Part shown: one piece after another, positions 1 through 10,858 of the stretch | Numbering within the stretch: the first letter of the stretch is position 1 | Layout: the number at the start of each line of letters is the position of its first letter | Source of the DNA: Mycolicibacterium canariasense | Lineage (GTDB): Bacteria > Actinomycetota > Actinomycetes > Mycobacteriales > Mycobacteriaceae | Length of the DNA: 64,000 nt | Reading direction: 5' to 3' | NCBI RefSeq assembly: GCF_002101555.1 | Contig: NZ_LQOL01000052.1 | Coordinates: 434,001 to 498,000 of the forward strand | Made by a program: the position numbers and the translations under genes | Notes under the pieces: generated by a model | Databases searched by the model: none | What the model was told of the DNA's origin: nothing | Seen by the model: only the letters and a program-made list of their open reading frames with translations

Positions 1-770
1 TCACGACGGGCACCCAGGGCGAGCCGATGGCTGCGCTGTCCCGGATGTCGCGCGGTGAGCACCGCAGCATCACGTTGACCGACGGGGATCTCATCATCCT
101 GTCCTCCTCGCTGATCCCCGGCAATGAGGAGGCGGTGTTCGGCGTCATCGACGAGCTGTCCAAGATCGGTGCCCGCGTCGTCACCAATGCCCAAGCGCGC
201 GTCCATGTTTCGGGCCACGCCTACGCAGGTGAGCTGCTGTTCCTGTACAACGGGGTGCGGCCGCGCAATGTGATGCCGGTGCACGGCACCTGGCGGCACC
301 TGCGCGCGAACGCCGCGCTGGCCGTGCGCACCGGGGTGCCGCCGGAGAACATCATGCTCGCCGAGAACGGGGTGAGCGTCGACCTGGTCAACGGTGTCGC
401 CTCCATCGCGGGTGCGGTACCGGTCGGCAAGATGTTCGTCGACGGGCTGATCACCGGTGATGTCGGCGAATCCACGCTCGGTGAAAGGCTCACGCTGTCT
501 TCGGGATTCGTGGCCGTCACCGTCGTGGTGCGACGGGGTACCGGCAAGCCGGCCGGACCCGCGCATCTGCACTCCCGGGGCTTCTCCGAAGATCCGAAGG
601 CGCTGGAACCGGTCGCCCTCAAGGTCGAGGCGGAGTTGGAACGTCTTGCCGCAGAACAGGTCACCGACACCACCCGGATCGCTCAGGCGGTGCGCCGCAC
701 CGTGGGCAAGTGGGTGGGGGAGACCTACCGACGGCAGCCGATGATCGTGCCGACGGTCATCGAGATCTAA
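1..770 (+). CDS. rnj: Ribonuclease J, C-terminal part (5' end outside window)
   Basis: The reading frame is open from base 3 and ends in TAA at 768-770, giving about 255 C-terminal residues. It starts inside the metallo-beta-lactamase/beta-CASP core: a TQGEP stretch near residue 4, then GNE, followed by a VHVSGHA motif and a PVHGTWRHL motif, both characteristic of RNase J. The C-terminal domain follows. RNase J is a cytoplasmic 5'-3' exo- and endoribonuclease acting in rRNA maturation and mRNA decay. The tail overlaps the stop of the convergent methyltransferase gene by 4 bases. The methionine at 27 is internal to the protein and is not the start. Family assignment is secure; the N-terminal metal-binding half cannot be seen here. 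Confidence 0.93.
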   Translation, partial: TTGTQGEPMAALSRMSRGEHRSITLTDGDLIILSSSLIPGNEEAVFGVIDELSKIGARVVTNAQARVHVSGHAYAGELLFLYNGVRPRNVMPVHGTWRHLRANAALAVRTGVPPENIMLAENGVSVDLVNGVASIAGAVPVGKMFVDGLITGDVGESTLGERLTLSSGFVAVTVVVRRGTGKPAGPAHLHSRGFSEDPKALEPVALKVEAELERLAAEQVTDTTRIAQAVRRTVGKWVGETYRRQPMIVPTVIEI

Positions 771-1648
771 TCACGCACGCGCTCGGCCACGGCGGACCAT
801 TCGATGGGCGACGCAGACAGGGCGCGCCCGGTGGGCCGGATGTAGGTGTCGCGGTAGTAGCTCGGGCCGGCTTGTTCCAGTAGCCGCCACCCGTACCCCG
901 TCAGCACCTCCTCGACCTGTTCGGGGACGAAACCCGACTTCCACACCTGCCGGCGCTGGCGGAAGCGCCGGTACAGCGAGCGCGAGCCGTACAGGTTGGT
1001 GCCGTCGATGAAATCCTGTCGCACATAGGTGAAGATCAACCGGCTGCCGGGCGCGACGGCGCGCAACTGTTGGAAGGTGGCGTGCAGTGCCGCGGGGGTG
1101 AGGTACTGGGTGACTCCCTCCCAGATGAACAGGGTGCGGCCGGTGTCGCGAAACCCGTTGTCGGCCAACGCGGCCATCACATCGTCCTGTTCGAAGTCCA
1201 CGCTCACCAGGCGCACCGATGCCGGCACCGCGCCGAGGACGCGTTGTACCGTCGCGGTTTTGCGGTCGATGTTGATCTGCTGGTCCACCTCGTAGACCGG
1301 CAGGTCGCTGTACCGGGCGATCCGGTAGGGCCGCGTGTCCAACCCGGAACCGAGGATGACGATGGCGTCGAACTCGGTGACCGGATCGGAAACCCGTTCG
1401 TCGATATAGCGTTTCCGGCACACGATGCCCGTCCACATGCCCGGCGCCGACCGGTCCGAGGCGGCCAGCAGCGCGCGTCGCAGCGGGCCGACACTCGTCA
1501 ACCGCACGAGCGTACGCAACCCGCCGGGCAGGAAAGCGGCGGCCAGGTCGTCGTCGACCAACCGGCGCTGCGCCGGCTCGTGATGCTCGACGGCCGACAG
1601 CACCATCGGTCCGAAAGCCGTCTGTGCCTCCGGATTCGCTGCCCCCAT
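767..1648 (-). CDS. SAM-dependent methyltransferase (mycobacterial LCMT-like/TIGR00027 type)
   Basis: A 293-residue protein with the motif I region VILGSGLDTRPYR (around residue 98) and the acidic strand end YEVDQ, both typical of the large mycobacterial family of putative S-adenosylmethionine-dependent methyltransferases related to leucine carboxyl methyltransferases. The later FIWEGVTQYL segment is also characteristic. The substrate is unknown. The ATG is preceded by a strong GGAGGGGG Shine-Dalgarno sequence. It is the last of three minus-strand genes after an ABM monooxygenase and a mycofactocin-type SDR, with 16 bases to the SDR stop, so co-transcription is likely. Family call is firm; no function is claimed beyond methyl transfer. 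Confidence 0.85.
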   Translation of the reverse strand: MGAANPEAQTAFGPMVLSAVEHHEPAQRRLVDDDLAAAFLPGGLRTLVRLTSVGPLRRALLAASDRSAPGMWTGIVCRKRYIDERVSDPVTEFDAIVILGSGLDTRPYRIARYSDLPVYEVDQQINIDRKTATVQRVLGAVPASVRLVSVDFEQDDVMAALADNGFRDTGRTLFIWEGVTQYLTPAALHATFQQLRAVAPGSRLIFTYVRQDFIDGTNLYGSRSLYRRFRQRRQVWKSGFVPEQVEEVLTGYGWRLLEQAGPSYYRDTYIRPTGRALSASPIEWSAVAERVRD

Positions 1649-1664
1649 CGGTCCCCCTCCGTGC

Positions 1665-2483
1665 TTACCGCTTGTTCACGTACCCCGCATCCACCGGCAA
1701 CGCCACCCCGGTGACGTACCGCGCCGCGTCGGACACCAACCAGTACACCGCATTGGCGATGTCTTCGGGCTCCAGTGTCTGTACCGGCAGCGCGTTGCTC
1801 ATATCGGGACCACGGAAGTCTTGCTGCGCCATGCCTTCCAGCCAGGACCGGGTGAATTCGTTGTCGATCATCGGCGTGTTCACCCCGGCGGGGTGCACCG
1901 AGTTCACCCGGATGTTGAACTGTGCCAGAAAGTTGGCGTACACCCGCATCAGGCCCACGATGCCGTGCTTGGCGGCGGCGTAGCCCACCGACCCGCCGAT
2001 CGGCGAGCCCAGCCCCACCAGCCCGGCCACCGAACTGGTCAGCACCATCGCCCCGCCGTTGCCGAACTTGATCATCGGCTTCATCGCGACGTCGACGGTG
2101 TGGTACACGCCGGTGAGGTTCACGTCGAGCACGTCCTGCCAGGCGTGCTCGTCGGCCATGGGCGCAATGCCCGCGTTGGCGACGACGATGTCGAGCCGGC
2201 CGCCGAGGGCCTCGGTACCCGCCCGCAGCGCCGTCTTGAGCGCATCCCGGTCCCGGACGTCGGCCGGTACGGCGACGATCCGGCGTCCGGTCTCCTCGAC
2301 GAGTTTGACCGTGGCCGCCAGATCGTCGGGGGTGGCCAGCGGGTAGGGCACCGACGCGATCTGGTCGCACAGGTCGACGGCGATGATGTCGGCACCCTCG
2401 GTGGCCAGTTTCAGCGCGTGTGCGCGACCCTGGCCGCGTGCCGCACCGGTGATGAAGGCGACCTTGCCGGTCAGGGATCCCAC
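1665..2483 (-). CDS. Mycofactocin-coupled SDR family oxidoreductase
   Basis: A 272-residue short-chain dehydrogenase. From the chosen GTG start it shows the cofactor motif TGAARGQG (residues 12-19), NAG at 103-105, catalytic Ser about 150 and YAAAK (Tyr168/Lys172). The insertion at about residues 40-68 between beta-2 and beta-3 is the feature that separates the mycofactocin-dependent SDR subfamily from ordinary SDRs; these carry non-exchangeable NAD and pass electrons to mycofactocin (family knowledge). The GTG at 2483 lies 7 bases after the stop of the upstream monooxygenase gene. The longer ATG at 2519 would overlap that gene and add residues that do not look like SDR sequence, so I reject it. 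The substrate is unknown, probably an alcohol. Confidence 0.88.
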   Translation of the reverse strand: MGSLTGKVAFITGAARGQGRAHALKLATEGADIIAVDLCDQIASVPYPLATPDDLAATVKLVEETGRRIVAVPADVRDRDALKTALRAGTEALGGRLDIVVANAGIAPMADEHAWQDVLDVNLTGVYHTVDVAMKPMIKFGNGGAMVLTSSVAGLVGLGSPIGGSVGYAAAKHGIVGLMRVYANFLAQFNIRVNSVHPAGVNTPMIDNEFTRSWLEGMAQQDFRGPDMSNALPVQTLEPEDIANAVYWLVSDAARYVTGVALPVDAGYVNKR

Positions 2484-2490
2484 GGGTTTG

Positions 2491-2802
2491 CTACCGCAGC
2501 TTGCCCTTGGCGGGATCACCGGCGACCACCGGGGCGAGCATCTTGATGTCGGGCGCGCCGTCGAGATGCTCGCCGATGGTGCCGAACAGGGCCCCGATCG
2601 CCGGTGCGGTGCCGTGCGTCTTGAGCGCCTCCTCGTCGGCCCACTGCTCGACGAAGACGAAGGTGCCGTCGGCCTCGTGCAGCGAGTACAGCTCGCAGCC
2701 CGGCTCGGAATGCACGGCCTCGATGGCGGTCTTGCATGCGTCCCTGACCAGGTCGACGGACTCGGGCTTGGCGGTCAGCGTGGCGACGACGACAACGGGC
2801 AT
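2491..2802 (-). CDS. Putative quinol monooxygenase (ABM domain)
   Basis: A 103-residue protein fitting a single antibiotic-biosynthesis-monooxygenase ferredoxin-like domain: an N-terminal VVVVATLTAKPE strand, a central helix, then GCELYSLHEAD and FVFVEQWADEEAL strands. Family members oxidise quinol-like or aromatic substrates without cofactor, or act as small heme or aldehyde-handling proteins, so the specific reaction is open. It is the first gene of the three-gene minus-strand operon with the mycofactocin SDR and methyltransferase, which suggests a shared catabolic or detoxifying task. Confidence 0.8.
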   Translation of the reverse strand: MPVVVVATLTAKPESVDLVRDACKTAIEAVHSEPGCELYSLHEADGTFVFVEQWADEEALKTHGTAPAIGALFGTIGEHLDGAPDIKMLAPVVAGDPAKGKLR

Positions 2803-2950
2803 GGGCGGGCAACTCCTCGGTGAATGCGACCGGACAGGTGTCTAGCCTACCTACCCGTGGTGGCGCCGGTCACGGCCCACGGATTGCAACCTTTCTGTGA
2901 CCTGTGTGGCTGATGGTAAGGATGGGGCTCTTGCGACTAGGCTTGGAGCC

Positions 2951-5533
<2,583 letters not shown>

Positions 5534-5545
5534 CGGGGACGTGTC

Positions 5546-6067
5546 CTAGAGGGTGAGCAGCATCCGGGTGTTGCCCAGGATGTTCGGCTTCACGTAGGAC
5601 AGGTCCAGGAACTCGGCCACGCCGGTGTCGTACGAGCGGCACATCTCCTCGTACACCTCGGCGGTCACCGGGGTGCCCTCGATCTCGGTGAAGCCGTGCC
5701 GGCCGAAGAACTCGGTCTCGAAGGTCAGCACGAAGATGCGCTGCAGGTGCAGTTCGCGCGCCACGTCCAGCAGCTGGGCCACCACCCGGTGCCCGACGCC
5801 CTTGCCGCGCACCTTGGGATGTACGGCCACCGTGCGCACCTCGCCCAGGTCGGCCCACAGCACGTGCAGGGCACCGCAGCCCACGATCTCGCCGTCGAGC
5901 TCGCCCACCCAGAACTCCTGGACCGCCTCGTACAGGTTGACCAGGTTCTTCTCCAGCAGGATCTTGCCCGCGTAGATGTCCACCAGCGCCTTGATGGCGG
6001 GCACATCCGAGGTGCGAGCCCTCCGCACAATCAGGGGATCGACCGACTGAGCAGGCGCCTCATTCAC
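5546..6067 (-). CDS. argA: Amino-acid N-acetyltransferase (ArgA-type GNAT)
   Basis: A 173-residue GNAT-fold protein matching the stand-alone mycobacterial L-glutamate/glutamine N-acetyltransferase (Rv2747 type), which makes N-acetylglutamate for arginine synthesis. The acetyl-CoA binding region reads VRTVAVHPKVRGKGVGHRVV, the R/Q-x-x-G-x-G/A loop, and the C-terminal block FFGRHGFTEIE is typical of the family. GTG at 6067 is chosen because the homologous part begins right after it; upstream in-frame codons run into the promoter region of the divergent pgsA. The two starts are only 37 bases apart, so the genes share a compact regulatory region. Its tail faces ftsK convergently. Confidence 0.88.
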   Translation of the reverse strand: MNEAPAQSVDPLIVRRARTSDVPAIKALVDIYAGKILLEKNLVNLYEAVQEFWVGELDGEIVGCGALHVLWADLGEVRTVAVHPKVRGKGVGHRVVAQLLDVARELHLQRIFVLTFETEFFGRHGFTEIEGTPVTAEVYEEMCRSYDTGVAEFLDLSYVKPNILGNTRMLLTL

Positions 6068-6104
6068 AGCAGCGAGAGTATCGGCATCGGCAACCGATAT
6101 CCTG

Positions 6105-6698
6105 ATGCCCGTGCCGGGCAAACCAGATACAGATCCCACGGTGCCCCGCGCGTCCGTCGCCAACGTCGCCAACCTGCTCACCGGTGTGCGCCTGGTCCTG
6201 GTCCCGGTGTTCGTCTACGCACTGTTCATCGGTGACGGTCATGAAACAGTCTGGCGCACAGTCGCCTTCGTGATCTTTGCGGTGGCGGTCATCACCGACC
6301 ACTTCGACGGCGCGCTGGCCCGCAGTTACGGCATGGTCACCGAGTTCGGCAAGCTGGCCGACCCGATCGCCGACAAACTGCTCATCGGCGCGGCCCTGAT
6401 CGGGCTGTCGGCGCTCGGCGACCTGCCCTGGTGGATCACCGTCGTCATCCTGGTCCGTGAGATCGGCGTCACGGTGCTGCGGCTGGTGGTGCTGCGACAC
6501 GGTGTCATCCCGGCCAGCCGTGGCGGAAAGCTCAAGACCCTGGTGCAGGCGATCGCCATCGGCCTGCTGATCCTGCCGCTGTCGGGTCTGTGGCTGACCA
6601 CCGCGATGGCCATCATGTGGCTGGCCGTGGTGCTCACCGTGGTGACCGGCGTCGACTACGTGGTGTCGGCGGTCAGGGACTCCCGGACGCGTTCCTGA
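6105..6698 (+). CDS. pgsA: CDP-diacylglycerol-glycerol-3-phosphate 3-phosphatidyltransferase
   Basis: A 197-residue integral membrane enzyme of the CDP-alcohol phosphatidyltransferase family. The signature D-x2-D-G-x2-A-R-x8-G-x3-D-x3-D is complete (DHFDGALAR, then G, D and D in FGKLADPIAD, residues about 66-93), with several hydrophobic segments around it. It transfers glycerol-3-phosphate to CDP-diacylglycerol, the committed step to phosphatidylglycerol and cardiolipin. It lies directly before the clgR-psp unit, the same order as in M. tuberculosis, tying anionic lipid synthesis to an envelope-stress locus by position; functional coupling is inference. Confidence 0.92.
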   Translation: MPVPGKPDTDPTVPRASVANVANLLTGVRLVLVPVFVYALFIGDGHETVWRTVAFVIFAVAVITDHFDGALARSYGMVTEFGKLADPIADKLLIGAALIGLSALGDLPWWITVVILVREIGVTVLRLVVLRHGVIPASRGGKLKTLVQAIAIGLLILPLSGLWLTTAMAIMWLAVVLTVVTGVDYVVSAVRDSRTRS

Positions 6699-6702
6699 TC
6701 TC

Positions 6703-6730
6703 GGGAACCGACGGCGCACCGGTCGCGTTG
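6703..6730 (+). promoter_or_regulatory. SigE-type ECF promoter of clgR
   Basis: GGGAACC (6703-6709), 16 bases, then CGTTG (6726-6730). This fits the GGAAC/CGTTG pattern of mycobacterial ECF sigma factors SigE/SigH. The clgR ATG lies 8 bases beyond the -10, so the transcript would be practically leaderless. SigE control of clgR is known in M. tuberculosis; here the site is read from sequence only. Confidence 0.65.
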
Positions 6731-6738
6731 ACCCAGGT

Positions 6739-7074
6739 ATGACCAACACATTGCTGCGCGAGGTTATCGGCGACGTGCTGCGGCACGCGCGGACCACCCA
6801 GGGCCGGACGCTGCGCGACGTGTCCGACTCTGCCCGGGTCAGCCTGGGCTATCTGTCCGAGGTGGAGCGCGGCCGCAAGGAGCCCTCCAGTGAGCTGCTC
6901 GCCTCGATCTGCGACGCCCTGGACGTCCCGCTGTCGCGGGTGCTGACCGACGCGGGCGAGCAGATGGCGCGCCAGGAGGCCGGCGCGGCCAACGCGATGG
7001 GCCGGATCGACGTGACCACCAAGGTCGTCATTCCACAGGTCGCGGCTCAGGTTCCGTCCATGGCGGTGGCCTGA
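6739..7074 (+). CDS. clgR: XRE-family transcriptional activator ClgR
   Basis: A 111-residue protein with one Xre/Cro-type helix-turn-helix (about residues 12-65): RTLRDVSDSARVSLGYLSEVERGRKEPSSELL. It matches actinobacterial ClgR, an activator of clp protease genes and, in M. tuberculosis, of the psp membrane-stress operon. It is followed by pspA and pspM on the same strand, 73 bases apart. A SigE-like promoter stands directly upstream. The C-terminal tail is alanine-rich. Identity follows from sequence plus the clgR-pspA-pspM context. Confidence 0.92.
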   Translation: MTNTLLREVIGDVLRHARTTQGRTLRDVSDSARVSLGYLSEVERGRKEPSSELLASICDALDVPLSRVLTDAGEQMARQEAGAANAMGRIDVTTKVVIPQVAAQVPSMAVA

Positions 7075-7147
7075 CGTGCATGTGAACCGTTAGGTTGGCA
7101 CCAAGCAAAAGCGCAGACTCGACAGACACGAAGGCGGAAACGTTCCC

Positions 7148-7960
7148 ATGGCCAATCCGTTCGTCAAGGCGTGGAAGTACCTCATGGCGCTGTTCAACTC
7201 GAAGGTCGATGAGTACGCCGACCCGAAGGTGCAGATCCAGCAGGCCATCGAGGAAGCCCAGCGTCAGCACCAGGCGCTCACCCAGCAGGCCGCCCAGGTC
7301 ATCGGCAACCAGCGGCAGCTGGAGATGCGGCTGAACCGCCAGCTCGCCGATATCGAGAAGCTGCAGGCCAATGTGCGGCAGGCGCTGACGCTGGCCGACC
7401 AGGCCACCGCGGCCGGCGACACCGCCAAGGCCACCGAGTACACGAATGCGGCCGAGGCGTTCGCCGCGCAACTGGTGACCGCCGAGCAGAGCGTCGAGGA
7501 CCTCAAGGCGCTGCACGACCAGTCCCTGCAGGCCGCGGGCCAGGCCAAGAAGGCCGTCGAACAGAACGCCATGGTGCTGCAGCAGAAGATCGCCGAACGC
7601 ACCAAGCTGCTCTCGCAGCTCGAGCAGGCCAAGATGCAGGAGCAGGTCAGCGCCTCCCTGCGGTCGATGAGCGAGATCGCCGCACCCGGCACCACCCCGA
7701 ACCTCGACGAGGTGCGGGAGAAGATCGAGCGCCGCTACGCCAATGCCATGGGTGCCACCGAGCTGGCCCAGAACTCCGTGCAGGGCCGCATGATGGAGGT
7801 GCAGCAGGCCAGCGTGCAGATGGCCGGCCATTCCCGGCTGGAGCAGATCCGTGCCTCGATGCGCGGTGATCAGCTGCCCGCCGGTGGCACCGCTGCCGCG
7901 CCGGCCACCCCGGCCGCCAACCCGCCGGCGGCCGCTCCCGAAGACCGTCTGTCCCAATAG
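7148..7960 (+). CDS. pspA: Phage shock protein A homologue (PspA/IM30 family)
   Basis: A 270-residue almost wholly alpha-helical protein rich in Gln/Glu/Ala, beginning MANPFVKAWKYLMALF, an amphipathic helix that docks on the membrane, followed by a long coiled coil with many QQ and LEQ heptads (about 25-220) and a Pro/Ala tail. This is the PspA/IM30 (ESCRT-III-like) fold, known in mycobacteria as the 35-kDa antigen, which oligomerises on the inner face of the plasma membrane and limits envelope damage. It sits between clgR, its likely activator, and pspM. There is no signal peptide, as expected. Confidence 0.95.
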   Translation: MANPFVKAWKYLMALFNSKVDEYADPKVQIQQAIEEAQRQHQALTQQAAQVIGNQRQLEMRLNRQLADIEKLQANVRQALTLADQATAAGDTAKATEYTNAAEAFAAQLVTAEQSVEDLKALHDQSLQAAGQAKKAVEQNAMVLQQKIAERTKLLSQLEQAKMQEQVSASLRSMSEIAAPGTTPNLDEVREKIERRYANAMGATELAQNSVQGRMMEVQQASVQMAGHSRLEQIRASMRGDQLPAGGTAAAPATPAANPPAAAPEDRLSQ

Positions 7961-7977
7961 GTTCGGCTGGGTCATCG

Positions 7978-8778
7978 ATGGTGGGGAGCTCGCATCCCGG
8001 TCGGCGGGAGACCATATCCGGCTTGGTGCAGCGCGGTGTGGACACCGCGGCCGAGTTCTCCGACGTCGTGGCGCAGAGGCTGGCGACGCTCGCCGACCCG
8101 CGCGCCAAGCTGCTGCGCAAGCGGCGCTGGGCGCGCCGACTCGGCTGGTTCTTCGCCGGCACCACCGCGTTCTGGGTCGCGGTGACCGGCCTGCTCGCGT
8201 CGTGGAGCACCCCGGTGTGGGCGCTCATCGTCACCGGTGCGATCGCGGCGGCTGCCGCGTTCCCGGCGACCCTGCTGTTCCTGCGTTACCGCTGGCTGCG
8301 CCGGGAACCGTTGCCCGAGACCGGCGCGCCCCGGCGGTTACCGCCCCGCGGCTCGGCGGCGCGGGCGCCGATGGCGGCGCTGGCATCCGCGGAACGCGGT
8401 CTGTTGTCGCTGCTGGGGGTGCTGCAGCGGTCCGGGTTGCTGCCGGCCGACGAGTTGCGCGAGATTTCCGCGGTGGCGGCGCAGACCGCCTCCGCGATGG
8501 CCGCGACGGCCGGTGAGGTGACGGCCATGGAACGGGCCGCCGCGGCGTCCCCGCAGTCCCGGGCACACCTGACCCCAACCATCCGCGCATTCGCCGTTCA
8601 GTTGGACTCGGGTGCCCGCCAGTACAACGAAATGGTCACTGCGGCAGCACAATTGGTGTCGTCGGTGGATTCGCCGATGACCGCGCAGCGACACCGCAAC
8701 GAACTGACCGGGGCCACCGACCGGTTGCAGGGCTGGGCGCAGGCCTACGGCGAGCTCGGCCGGCTGCGCGGCGCCTGA
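7978..8778 (+). CDS. pspM: Phage shock envelope stress response protein PspM
   Basis: A 266-residue membrane protein starting 17 bases after pspA. Two close hydrophobic segments (about residues 55-75 and 80-105) follow a basic RKRRWARR stretch; the long C-terminal half is soluble and helical, rich in Ala. This matches Rv2743c/PspM, the membrane partner in the mycobacterial psp system that links PspA to the membrane. The fourth gene found in M. tuberculosis (pspN) is not present; instead two convergent minus-strand genes follow. Confidence 0.88.
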   Translation: MVGSSHPGRRETISGLVQRGVDTAAEFSDVVAQRLATLADPRAKLLRKRRWARRLGWFFAGTTAFWVAVTGLLASWSTPVWALIVTGAIAAAAAFPATLLFLRYRWLRREPLPETGAPRRLPPRGSAARAPMAALASAERGLLSLLGVLQRSGLLPADELREISAVAAQTASAMAATAGEVTAMERAAAASPQSRAHLTPTIRAFAVQLDSGARQYNEMVTAAAQLVSSVDSPMTAQRHRNELTGATDRLQGWAQAYGELGRLRGA

Positions 8779-8779
8779 A

Positions 8780-9193
8780 CTACAGGTCGTGCGTGCCCGT
8801 CTCGACACCGTCGGGGCGCGGCCCGAATCGTTCGATATAGGACCGGTGCTTGTCGGCGTCCTTCTCCCGCTGGATCTTGTCGATCAGGTGGGGGTCCAGG
8901 CCGTGCACCCGCAACATGTGCTTGCGCCAGATCTTGTTCAGCGCGTGCGAGAAATAGACGAACGGGATGAGGATCGGGACCGTCATGCTGGCTCGGGTGA
9001 CGAAGTCGATGGGGACGAACCAGAACGGGATGAGGATCAGCACGGCCGGGATGAGCACCCGCAGCATGACCCGGCGGGTGGCGCCCGGGCCGGTGAGGTC
9101 GTTGCGGACCCAATCCAGCATCGAATCCGGTAGCCGCCGGTTGCAGCAGTAGCCGATCAGCTGGAACAGGTTGGGTTTGGTGCGTTCGGTCAT
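8780..9193 (-). CDS. DUF5313 family membrane protein
   Basis: A 137-residue protein beginning MTERTKPNLFQLIGYC. A pair of hydrophobic segments (about residues 45-90) has conserved DLTGPGATRR before and IWRKHMLRVHGLDP after, the pattern of the actinobacterial DUF5313 family, whose function is unknown. The ATG overlaps the TGA of the upstream epoxide hydrolase gene (ATGA), so the two are translationally coupled. A far longer frame passes through this region, but the upstream part is a shadow of two other genes. Confidence 0.82.
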   Translation of the reverse strand: MTERTKPNLFQLIGYCCNRRLPDSMLDWVRNDLTGPGATRRVMLRVLIPAVLILIPFWFVPIDFVTRASMTVPILIPFVYFSHALNKIWRKHMLRVHGLDPHLIDKIQREKDADKHRSYIERFGPRPDGVETGTHDL

Positions 9194-9633
9194 GTCAGTG
9201 CGGGACGCAGCGCAGGGATCACGGCACCGACCAGGCCGCGCACGATCGCCTTGGCGAAGTCGAACTGGTCGAAGTAGTCGCGCCACAGCGTGATGCGCCC
9301 GTCGTGCACCTCGAACACGCCGCAGACCCAGAACTGCAGCCGCACCGGCCCCAGGATCAGCACGTCGGTGCGCTCGTTGAGCACACTGGCGCCCTCGGCC
9401 GCGGAGCGATGGATCTTCACGTCGAAACCCAAGCTGGGCCGCTCCATTGCGCGGAACAGCTTGATGGCGCGGCGCCGGCCGTACACGGTGGGGAAGCCGA
9501 CATTCTGGTAGACGAGGTTCTCGTCGAGGAGCTCGGCGGCGGCATCCAGGTCGGGTGCGCGCAGGGAGTTCAGGAACGCCGTTACGGTGGCGATATTGTC
9601 GGCCCCGACCGGGGCCACCTGCTGCTCGGTCAT
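9190..9633 (-). CDS. ephG: Limonene-1,2-epoxide hydrolase family protein (EphG type)
   Basis: A 147-residue single-domain cystatin/NTF2-like protein. All catalytic residues of limonene-1,2-epoxide hydrolases appear in order: Tyr42 and Asn44 (VYQN), Arg88 and Asp90 (ERTD), and Asp119 (WRDYFDQFD). Such enzymes add water to epoxides; the M. tuberculosis counterpart Rv2740 (EphG) hydrolyses lipid or sterol epoxides. It is coupled to the DUF5313 gene by an ATGA overlap. Its start is about 40 bases from the divergent glycosyltransferase start. Confidence 0.9.
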   Translation of the reverse strand: MTEQQVAPVGADNIATVTAFLNSLRAPDLDAAAELLDENLVYQNVGFPTVYGRRRAIKLFRAMERPSLGFDVKIHRSAAEGASVLNERTDVLILGPVRLQFWVCGVFEVHDGRITLWRDYFDQFDFAKAIVRGLVGAVIPALRPALT

Positions 9634-9676
9634 GTCCCTCAGGGTAGAGGGTGCAGGGTGTGGCAGGGTGGGCGCC

Positions 9677-10849
9677 GTGCGTGTCGCGGTGGTGGCCGGG
9701 CCCGATCCCGGGCATGCGTTCCCGGCGATCGCGCTGTGCCTGCGATTCCTGGCCGCCGGCGACGCCCCGACCCTGTTGACCGGTGAACGGTGGCTGGCCA
9801 CCGCGCGCGCCGCCGGGGTCGATGCGGTGCCGCTGGCCGGTCTGGATGTGCGCGAGGGTGACGACGACGGCGACGCCGGGGCCAAGATCCATCGGCGCGC
9901 GGCCCGGATGGCGCTCGACAATGTCTCCGTAATACGTTCGCTGGCACCGGATTTGGTGGTGTCCGATGTCATCACCGTGTGTGGTGGGCTGGCCGCCGAA
10001 TTGCTCGGGCTGCCGTGGGTGGAGCTGGACCCGCATCCGCTGTACCGGCCGTCGAAGGGGCTGCCGCCGCTGGGCAGCGGCCTGGCGCCCGGCACCGGAT
10101 TGCGCGGGTGGTTCCGCGATACGGTGCTGCGGACGCTGACCGCGCGATCGGTGCGCGACGGTGACCGGCAGCGCGCGCAGGCGCGGGCCGGGATCGGGCT
10201 GCCCGGGCCGGACCCGGGCCCGCTGCGCATGCTCATCGCCACCCTGCCCGCCCTGGAGGTGCCCCGGCCGGATTGGCCCGCCGCCGCGGTGGTGGTGGGG
10301 CCGCTGCATTTCGAGCCGACCGCCGAGGTGCTGGAACCGCCGCCCGGTGCCGGGCCGCTCGTGGTGGTGGCGCCGTCGACGGCCGTAACCGGGGCCGGTG
10401 GGCTGGCCGAACTGGCACTGTCGGCGCTGACGCCGGGGCGGGGTCTGCCCGCCGGGACGCGAGTGGTGGTCTCCCGGCTGGGTGGTGCCGAGCTGGATGT
10501 CCCGCCGTGGGCGGTGGTCGGTCTGGGCCGCCAGGACGAACTGCTGAGCAAGGCCGACGTGCTGGTGTGCGGTGGCGGGCACGGCATCGTGTCCAAGGCA
10601 CTGGTGCACGGCGTGCCGCTGGTGACGGTGCCCGGTGGCGGTGACCAGTGGGAGATCGCCAATCGTGTTGCGCGCCAAGGCAGTGGGCCGTTCGTCCGGC
10701 CGCTGACGGCGGAGTCGTTGGCGGCGGCGGTGTCCGAGGTGCTGTCCGGACCGTCCCACCGCGCGGCCGCGCGGCGGGCGGCGGCAGGCATCGCGGAGGT
10801 GGCCGATCCGGTACGGGTGTGCCATGACGCGCTGTCGGCGGCTGGGTAG
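9677..10849 (+). CDS. Glycosyltransferase (GT-B, UDP-glycosyltransferase-like)
   Basis: A 390-residue protein with the two-domain layout of MGT/Ugt-like enzymes: an N-terminal VRVAVVAGPDPGHAFPAIAL Rossmann start and a C-terminal donor domain with CGGGHGIVSKALVHGVPLV and PGGGDQWEIANRV, the HxxxG/DQ-type nucleotide-sugar motif. It corresponds to Rv2739c. The acceptor is unknown. GTG 9677 is chosen because the fold begins immediately; earlier in-frame codons overlap the divergent epoxide hydrolase. The downstream DUF3046 gene follows after 9 bases. Confidence 0.85.
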   Translation: MRVAVVAGPDPGHAFPAIALCLRFLAAGDAPTLLTGERWLATARAAGVDAVPLAGLDVREGDDDGDAGAKIHRRAARMALDNVSVIRSLAPDLVVSDVITVCGGLAAELLGLPWVELDPHPLYRPSKGLPPLGSGLAPGTGLRGWFRDTVLRTLTARSVRDGDRQRAQARAGIGLPGPDPGPLRMLIATLPALEVPRPDWPAAAVVVGPLHFEPTAEVLEPPPGAGPLVVVAPSTAVTGAGGLAELALSALTPGRGLPAGTRVVVSRLGGAELDVPPWAVVGLGRQDELLSKADVLVCGGGHGIVSKALVHGVPLVTVPGGGDQWEIANRVARQGSGPFVRPLTAESLAAAVSEVLSGPSHRAAARRAAAGIAEVADPVRVCHDALSAAG

Positions 10850-10858
10850 GTTGGTGGC

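Noticed and set aside
7089..7107. TTAGGTTGGCACC resembling an iron box before pspA
   Set aside because: Only one half matches, and psp genes are not known IdeR targets.
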